Part shown: positions 13,584 to 18,018 of the stretch, piece after piece
How positions within the stretch are numbered: position 1 is the stretch's first letter
Layout: every line of letters begins with the position of its first letter
NCBI GenBank assembly: GCA_965646165.1
Contig: CBFFYP010000085.1
Location: forward strand, 1-18,018
Direction of reading: 5' to 3'
From: MGBC114844 sp910585855
GTDB taxonomy: Bacteria; Bacillota; Clostridia; Lachnospirales; Lachnospiraceae
Length of the DNA stretch: 18,018 bases
Translations under genes and position numbers: made by a program
The notes under the pieces: generated by a model
Told to the model about the DNA's origin: nothing
What the model saw: the letters and a program-made list of their open reading frames with translations, nothing else
Databases searched by the model: none

Positions 13584-13734
13584 CAGCCAAAATCCAAAGG
13601 AAGGTCTGCACAGGGTCATCATTTCCCGTCGGCACTTAGGTGCTGTACTTTAGCATCTTAGTGTCCGCTACGAGGAAATGCTAAGCGCAAGCGGGCCCGG
13701 AGCAGACCTTCCTTTGGATTTTTGCGTCCTCTCC
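13584..13734 (+). repeat. Repeat family B, full copy B1
   Basis: The outer arms 13589-13609 and 13702-13722 are a perfect 21-bp inverted repeat (AAAATCCAAAGGAAGGTCTG plus C). Inside, CATTTCC (13619-13625) pairs with GGAAATG (13674-13680). A 14-bp hairpin GGCACTTAGGTGCT / AGCATCTTAGTGTC has loop GTACTTT. The 3' half holds GCTAAGCGCAAGCGGGCCCGG. The ends are CAGCCA and GCGTCCTC, like those of family A. It lies in the gap after the histidine kinase gene, antisense to that transcript. Confidence 0.7.
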
Positions 13735-13772
13735 GAAAAAAATGTTATGAAATTTTCTTTTTTCTATCAAAA

Positions 13773-14747
13773 TTACTCCAAAAATACAATTCTTACCTTC
13801 GTTCCTTTCCCTTCTAAAGATTCCACCAAAATTTTGTGTGACAACTGTTCTAAAATCCTCTTACAAAGATACAGCCCTATCCCCGTAGCGCATTTATCCG
13901 TATGCCCGTTATATCCGGTATAACCCTTTTCAAATATCCGTGGTAAATCCTCTGCCCGAATCCCGATTCCTGTATCCTCAACTACTAAAACCCCCTCCTG
14001 TTCCATATAAATTGCTATACTTCCACAAGGTGTATATTTAATTGCATTTGACAGAATCTGTCCAATTACAAAAGAGATCCACTTTTCATCCGTCACCGCC
14101 TGCATCTGCACTTTCGTATACTCTAACCGTATCTTTTTGCGAATAAATAATCTGGCATATTTATGAATCACATCTCGGATAACCACATCCAAATCAATCT
14201 TTCGAATCACAAAATCGGTCGATTCCGAATCCAAACGCATATATTGAAGCACCATCTCTACATACTGTTCAATCTGAAACAGTTCTTCTAACTCCTCTGC
14301 CAAATCCGCTTCCTTATTTTTTTCCTGTAATAAAAAACGAAGTGCAAAAATCGGTGTTTTAATCTGATGCACCCACATTGTATAATACTCTTTTAACTCT
14401 TGATTTTTTTGACTGATTTCCATTTGATTCTTTCTTTTTTCTTCCATCAAAATCCGCAGCAAATTTTGATATTCTTCCTCCAAAAGAGAAACTGGCTTTG
14501 GCAGTTCATCAAAAGAAATTCGAATGGTATGTTCTACTTCTTTTATAATTTGATACTTCCTATAAAATTTCCAAAAATCAACCACAATGATTCCTAAAAA
14601 TAAAAACAAATACAATCCAACCGCATATCCCACTTCCTGTATCGATATCCCATTCAGCAGCATATCTGCCCCCAAAATCCCTCCTAATCCCAATAAACTG
14701 CACAGCCATTTTCCGTTTTCTCTACCATAAGAACCCAACTCTTTCAT
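13773..14747 (-). CDS. BceS-like intramembrane-sensing histidine kinase
   Basis: The 324-residue kinase has two N-terminal membrane helices (about 13-31 and 39-57) with almost no extracellular loop, the mark of intramembrane-sensing kinases that take their signal from a Bce-type transporter. The H-box is MWVHQIKTP with the phosphorylated histidine at 127. The N-box asparagine is N234 in ILSNAIKYTP, the G1 box is EDTGIGI (257-263), the F box is RIFEKGYTG and the G2 box is ATGIGLYL (287-294). It should phosphorylate the response regulator encoded just upstream, whose stop it overlaps by 4 bp (ATGA). The matching ABC transporter is encoded about 1.1 kb downstream. Confidence 0.93.
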   Translation of the reverse strand: MKELGSYGRENGKWLCSLLGLGGILGADMLLNGISIQEVGYAVGLYLFLFLGIIVVDFWKFYRKYQIIKEVEHTIRISFDELPKPVSLLEEEYQNLLRILMEEKRKNQMEISQKNQELKEYYTMWVHQIKTPIFALRFLLQEKNKEADLAEELEELFQIEQYVEMVLQYMRLDSESTDFVIRKIDLDVVIRDVIHKYARLFIRKKIRLEYTKVQMQAVTDEKWISFVIGQILSNAIKYTPCGSIAIYMEQEGVLVVEDTGIGIRAEDLPRIFEKGYTGYNGHTDKCATGIGLYLCKRILEQLSHKILVESLEGKGTKVRIVFLE

Positions 14748-15415
14748 CCAATCCGATACCCGATTCCCTTCTTGGTAACAATAAAGTCTTTCAGTCCGAT
14801 TCCCTCTAACTTCTTTCGAAGCCGGTTTACATTAACTGATAATGTATTTTCATCCACATAACTATCATTTTCCCACAATTTTGTCATAATCACATCTCTT
14901 TTTACTACAATATCAAAATTTTCCATTAAAATCTGCAATATTTTCAGTTCATTTTTTGTCAGTTCCAGTTTTTCATTTTGATATACTAAAGTCGCCTCTG
15001 TCAAATTCAAAAAAACCCCATTATGCTCTAATACTACCGACTGTCCAACAAAATCATAGGCTCTTCGCAGCATCGCCTGAATCTTTACCGTAAGCACTTC
15101 TAATTCAAACGGCTTTGCAATAAAATCATCTCCGCCCATATTGACTGCCATTACAATATTCATATTTTCCGATGCAGACGAAAGAAAAATAATTGGCACT
15201 TTTGAAACTTTGCGAATTTCCCCGCACCAATAATAGCCATTATAAAAAGGAAGTTTAATATCCATTAGAACAAGCTGCGGTGAAAATCGTGTAAACTCTG
15301 CCATAATATTAGAAAAATCAGATACACAGCTCACTATATAATTCCACCCCTCTAAATGCCGTTTTACCATTCTGGCAATAATCTCATCATCCTCCACAAT
15401 AAAAATCCGATACAT
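14744..15415 (-). CDS. BceR-like OmpR/PhoB-family response regulator
   Basis: The 223-residue protein has a receiver domain (about 1-115) with acidic residues at D9 and D10, phosphoacceptor D52 (in LVLMDIKLP), the conserved Ser near 79 and Lys101 (in DDFIAKPF). The C-terminal winged helix (about 128-223) shows LTKNELKILQILMEN, NTLSVNVNRLRKKLE and GIGYRIG, all typical of OmpR-type DNA binding. It is the partner of the kinase encoded next, and probably activates the Bce-like ABC operon through the phased repeats at 12731-12766. The ribosome binding site is AAGGGGT. It lies 40 bp behind ispF with no clear promoter in between, so readthrough from the ispF operon is likely. Confidence 0.95.
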   Translation of the reverse strand: MYRIFIVEDDEIIARMVKRHLEGWNYIVSCVSDFSNIMAEFTRFSPQLVLMDIKLPFYNGYYWCGEIRKVSKVPIIFLSSASENMNIVMAVNMGGDDFIAKPFELEVLTVKIQAMLRRAYDFVGQSVVLEHNGVFLNLTEATLVYQNEKLELTKNELKILQILMENFDIVVKRDVIMTKLWENDSYVDENTLSVNVNRLRKKLEGIGLKDFIVTKKGIGYRIG

Positions 15416-15455
15416 ACTCTACCCCTTATCCTATCACTCTTCTAAAATTTTTTAT

Positions 15456-16019
15456 TCATTCTTTATTTATATCTTTCCGACAACCTTTACATCCTACACA
15501 CTCCGTACAATTCCGTTCCATTCCCAAATCAGTATAACGATAATTTTCTACTGTTTCTAAAAGTACAACGGCATAAGCAGAAATCCCTTCTCCGCTTCCA
15601 GTAAAACCAAGCCCTTCTTCCGTTGTAGCCTTTATATTTACTTGATTCGGATCAATCTGCAGTGCATCCGCAATATTCTTTTCCATTTGCTCCATATAAG
15701 AAGCCAGTTTCGGCTTTTGTGCAAGAATTGTCGCATCAATATTTCCAACCCAATACATCTTCTCTTTTAAAATTGCCCCTACCCTCTGTAACAAAAGAAT
15801 ACTCGAAATCCCCTTATACTGCGGATCGGTATCTGGAAAATGCCTTCCAATATCTCCTAAAGAAACCGCTCCTAACAATGCATCCATAATCGCATGAATC
15901 AAAACATCTGCATCCGAATGTCCCAACAGCCCCTTCTTATAAGGAATCTTCACTCCCCCAAGAATAAATTCTCTCCCCTCTACCAGCCGATGCACATCAT
16001 ATCCCATTCCAACTTTCAT
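15456..16019 (-). CDS. ispF: 2-C-methyl-D-erythritol 2,4-cyclodiphosphate synthase with Cys-rich tail
   Basis: IspF converts CDP-methylerythritol phosphate to the cyclodiphosphate in the MEP isoprenoid pathway, as a cytosolic trimer using zinc. MGYDVHRL supplies metal ligands D8 and H10, and H42 (in DVLIHAIMDALLG) is the third; HSDAD, DIGRHFPDTDP and ATTEEGLGFTGSGEGISAYAV are family hallmarks. The start at 16019 was chosen over an in-frame ATG eight codons upstream because AGGAGG sits 7 bp ahead and MKVG(M)GYD is the normal family start. The protein is 187 residues; the family usually ends near 160. The extra tail carries C171, C174, C177 and C180 as CxxCxxCxxC, possibly a metal or Fe-S site. 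No ispD is in the window. Confidence 0.95.
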   Translation of the reverse strand: MKVGMGYDVHRLVEGREFILGGVKIPYKKGLLGHSDADVLIHAIMDALLGAVSLGDIGRHFPDTDPQYKGISSILLLQRVGAILKEKMYWVGNIDATILAQKPKLASYMEQMEKNIADALQIDPNQVNIKATTEEGLGFTGSGEGISAYAVVLLETVENYRYTDLGMERNCTECVGCKGCRKDINKE

Positions 16020-16044
16020 GCCTTCCTCCTTTTCCCAAATCATT

Positions 16045-17067
16045 CTATTCTTTTTCCGGTCGCTGACTTTCCTTTATAGCTTTCTCATAATACACCTGAA
16101 AATATTCCACCAAATCCAAGATAATATCCGAATTGGTATGTGCTGCATCTATCTGATATACTGTATATTCCCCAATATCCTTTACTTTTTTATCACTAAA
16201 CGTTGTCCTGCACTCGGAAACCTCTAAATTAGAAAAAACTAAAATATATTTTTTATGTAAATTATAAAATTTAACAAGCGTTTCTGTCTTCTGTTTCTCA
16301 TTTCCACTATTTTTTCTTGTAGAATAAACAAGAAACATTCCGTTTTTATTTCCTAATTGCTCCGCCTGTTTCCCATCCTTATAAATAAAAGTATCTGGAT
16401 CTAATCCATCTAACTTATCTAAATTATGAAACAAAGTAATAATACTTGCTAAAAGCATATTTCTTTCTTTTGTAGCCCCCAGATAACATTCTCTTCTGCA
16501 CAGTTTTCGATATAATTCCTTATATTCACTATACAACTGAAAACTTTTACAAAACAAAGCATACTTCTCATCCATAGTAGCATAAAACTCCTGTTTCTGC
16601 TCTACATCAAAAAAATACCTCTCTGTATTCCTATCCAATTCATCTGTATATTTCGTTAAAATCGCATAACCCATACCTGCATTAATCAATTTCTCCGACA
16701 TCTTTTTATAAGTCGCCTGATTGATCGCCATCAAAACTAACGATTCCGGCATCCACACAGTAATAATATAAATTGTATTATTCAGCGACCGTACATAATA
16801 TCTGCGCAGTACCTGTATACAGGAAAGATTATCCATTGCCTTCCTTTTATAAATCGCCTTAATATCCCTTAATGCCTTTTTCGACAATTCATCATAAAAT
16901 ATTTTAATATCCTCAAATACATACTTATTAATTTCCCGTACCTCTTTTGCAAACTCCTTTACTTTCCGTCTAATCTCACTCAATTCTCCCTCCGGTATAT
17001 TCTCGTAATTCTCAATTTGAATTAAATCCTTTTTAATTGCTTCAATCATTTCCCTTGCACGACTCAC
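16045..17067 (-). CDS. Protein of unknown function, mostly helical
   Basis: I do not recognise this 340-residue protein. The N-terminal third is charged and helical (EMIEAIKKDLIQIENYEN, then EIRRKVKEFAKEVREINKYV), the middle holds one moderately hydrophobic stretch (TIYIITVWMPESLVLMAI) but no clear signal peptide, and the C-terminal third looks like alternating strand and helix (GMFLVYSTRK, KYILVFSNLEVSECRT, DIGEYTVYQIDAAHTN). Cysteines occur as RKLCRRECYLG. The GTG at 17067 is preferred because GGTGGTGAT, close to the consensus ribosome binding site, lies just before it; an upstream TTG (17091) has none. It follows the tRNA terminator with no visible promoter and precedes ispF by 25 bp, so the two are probably cotranscribed. 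Confidence 0.7.
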   Translation of the reverse strand: MSRAREMIEAIKKDLIQIENYENIPEGELSEIRRKVKEFAKEVREINKYVFEDIKIFYDELSKKALRDIKAIYKRKAMDNLSCIQVLRRYYVRSLNNTIYIITVWMPESLVLMAINQATYKKMSEKLINAGMGYAILTKYTDELDRNTERYFFDVEQKQEFYATMDEKYALFCKSFQLYSEYKELYRKLCRRECYLGATKERNMLLASIITLFHNLDKLDGLDPDTFIYKDGKQAEQLGNKNGMFLVYSTRKNSGNEKQKTETLVKFYNLHKKYILVFSNLEVSECRTTFSDKKVKDIGEYTVYQIDAAHTNSDIILDLVEYFQVYYEKAIKESQRPEKE

Positions 17068-17100
17068 GCTATCACCACCCTGCTTTCTCAAAAGATTTTC

Positions 17101-17148
17101 TCAAAAGAAAAGCCCTAAAAACCAAATATCCATAAGGTTTTTAGGACT
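17101..17148 (-). terminator. Rho-independent terminator of the tRNA operon
   Basis: On the minus strand AGTCCTAAAAACC pairs with GGTTTTTAGGGCT (one mismatch), with a 12-nt loop, followed by TTTTCTTTTG. It ends the tRNA-Val/tRNA-Met transcript 9 bp after tRNA-Met. The gene downstream shows no separate promoter and may depend on readthrough. Confidence 0.8.
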
Positions 17149-17156
17149 TGTCCAAG

Positions 17157-17230
17157 TAGCGAAAGGGGGATTTGAACCCTCGACACCACGGGTATGAACC
17201 GTGTGCTCTAGCCAACTGAGCTATTTCGCC
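17157..17230 (-). tRNA. tRNA-Met (CAT), elongator type
   Basis: The 74-nt cloverleaf has acceptor GGCGAAA / TTTCGCT (a G1-U72 pair, as in elongator tRNA-Met of Bacillus), D-arm GCTC...GAGC, anticodon arm CACGG-TTCATAC-CCGTG and T-arm GGG-TTCAAAT-CCC. The anticodon is CAT. The loop TTCATAC and acceptor argue against the tRNA-Ile2 type, and the acceptor lacks the 1-72 mismatch of the initiator. CCA is not encoded. Confidence 0.95.
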
Positions 17231-17258
17231 CTATAAAGCAGTCAACATTCGGCTTTCA

Positions 17259-17331
17259 TGGGGCCTATAGGGCTCGAACCTATGACCCTCTGCTTGTAAG
17301 GCAGATGCTCTCCCAGCTGAGCTAAGACCCC
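17259..17331 (-). tRNA. tRNA-Val (TAC)
   Basis: The 73-nt cloverleaf has acceptor GGGGTCT / AGGCCCC with discriminator A, D-arm GCTC...GAGC, anticodon arm TCTGC-CTTACAA-GCAGA and T-arm with GGTTCGAGCC. The anticodon TAC reads valine codons. CCA is not encoded. It is the first gene of the two-tRNA operon. Confidence 0.96.
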
Positions 17332-17369
17332 CTAACCTTTTTATCGCCCTGATGACTGCTCTGTAAAAG

Positions 17370-17398
17370 AGTATAATATAAAATTTCTAACTTGTCAA
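17370..17398 (-). promoter_or_regulatory. Sigma-A promoter of the tRNA-Val/tRNA-Met operon
   Basis: On the minus strand a perfect TTGACA (17393-17398) and TATACT (17370-17375) are 17 bp apart. The -10 lies about 40 bp upstream of the first tRNA nucleotide. The 3' end of repeat A4 is 34 bp further upstream. Confidence 0.85.
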
Positions 17399-17432
17399 CA
17401 CCTTTTTTCATCTACTTCAATAAATCTTGGAG

Positions 17433-17792
17433 GGAGGACGCCAAGGACGCCAGATTGGAAAACGGTGGGCAGCCTGCTGTTCCGGTTTCCAAAAAGTAAG
17501 AAGTTCTAAGACTTCTGCATTTTTATTTCTCCAACCGGACAGACCGGAGCGCAATTCGCCCGCATAGTAGCCAGAACAAAACCGACATCCCAAACAATGC
17601 TACCTGCCACAAAACAATCGCTTTCCAAAACACATGCGGGCTAAACACGCTCCTTTTTTTCACACCCTGCATGAAAGCAGGATGTGAAAAAAATCTTAAG
17701 TTGTTCAGCAGAAGTCAGAACTTCTAACTTTTCTCCAAAGTCACTGCAGGTTGCCCACCGTTTTCCAATCTGGCTGTTTCTTGACCCCGGAA
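17433..17792 (-). repeat. Structured repeat family A, copy A4 (putative structured RNA)
   Basis: The sense strand is minus. The closing helix joins 17450-17477 to 17746-17773 with 27 of 28 pairs. The core shows a matched double change from the other copies: GGAGCG pairs with CGCTCC where the others have GGGGCG / CGCCCC. The helix beyond it is longer here (GCCCGCAT / ATGCGGGC). The side hairpin stem is CACATCCTGC / GCAGGGTGTG with loop TTTCAT. The 3' terminus is doubled: GGCGTCCTTGGCGTCCTCC. It ends 34 bp before the promoter of the tRNA operon. Confidence 0.85.
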
Positions 17793-17828
17793 CAAAAGAG
17801 AATTTAATTTCATCCTTTCTAATATGAA

Positions 17829-18018
17829 TCAACAGCGAGAGGCGGGTTGCTCCTTTCCTTTGCCAGCGACTTCGGAGAACGGTTAGAACGTCTGGCTTCT
17901 GTGGGAATACCTAGAATTTTTTGCATATCCTGCTTCCATGCAGGGTATGCAAAAAAAGGGGCGTGTTTAGCCCCATAGACGAGAACTTAACGAAAAACCA
18001 TATAAAATAGTGGATTCC
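17829..18018 (+). repeat. Structured repeat family A, copy A5 (diverged, cut by the window edge)
   Basis: The side hairpin (GCATATCCTGC-TTCCAT-GCAGGGTATGC with T and A flanks) and GGGGCGTGTTTAGCCC are intact and identical in type to A2. The 5' part is much changed: CAACAGC, then CAGCGACTTCGGAGAACGG, TTAGAACGTCTGGCTTCT instead of CAGTGACTTTGGA...TTAGAAGTTCTGACTTCT. The 3' half is beyond the window, so it is unknown whether the closing helix compensates. It faces A4 head to head across 36 bp. Confidence 0.7.

Noticed and set aside
17157..17230. The CAT-anticodon tRNA as initiator tRNA-fMet or tRNA-Ile2
   Set aside because: The anticodon loop TTCATAC, the G1-U72 pair and the GGCG acceptor fit elongator tRNA-Met; the initiator's C1-A72-type mismatch is missing.

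Overview
The window looks like the chromosome of a low-GC Gram-positive anaerobe of the class Clostridia, most likely Lachnospiraceae. The reasons are the AT-rich sequence, textbook sigma-A promoters, purine-rich ribosome binding sites, tRNAs without an encoded CCA, and the gene families: a PadR/DUF1700/DUF4097/PspC envelope-stress cluster, a Bce-type bacitracin-response module, an ECF transporter S component and an MEP-pathway ispF. The genus is not certain. Almost every gene is on the minus strand; the only plus-strand CDS is the ECF S component.

Layout from left to right. (1) 1-234: two tandem minus-strand promoters with ideal 17-bp spacing, probably feeding an rRNA operon beyond the left edge. 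(2) 398-748: copy A1 of a ~350-bp structured repeat. (3) 778-1302: a CarD-type RNA polymerase-binding regulator. (4) 1447-3691: the operon padR > DUF1700 > DUF4097 > pspC, with two palindromic operator candidates at its promoter. (5) 4063-7424: gltX followed by a compact UvrD/PcrA-type helicase. (6) 7425-9004: gene-free, holding repeat copies A2 and A3 head to head with a piece of repeat family B between them. (7) 9005-9799: the ECF S component. (8) 9868-15415: a Bce-like ABC transporter (ATPase and 10-TM permease), a small surface protein with cell-wall-binding repeats, repeat B1, and the matching BceS/BceR-like two-component system, which lies directly behind ispF. (9) 15456-17067: ispF and an unrecognised 340-aa protein. 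(10) 17157-17331: tRNA-Val and tRNA-Met with their own promoter and terminator. (11) 17433-18018: repeat copies A4 and A5, again head to head.

The most interesting content is non-coding. Family A (four full copies and one cut by the window edge) folds into one long structure: a 27-28-bp closing helix whose two arms differ between copies but stay complementary within each copy, a second long helix, a conserved side hairpin, and a core in which two conserved 6-nt strands face each other between covarying GC helices. This pattern of compensatory change, a U-G wobble kept in the same strand in all five copies, and promoter-like sequence at a similar distance upstream of three copies suggest a dispersed, transcribed structured RNA (or a mobile element that moves as folded single strand). 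Family B is shorter and unrelated inside, but has similar ends (CAGCCA... / ...GCGTCC), which suggests that both families are mobilised or processed by the same machinery. No transposase or other associated protein is visible in the window.
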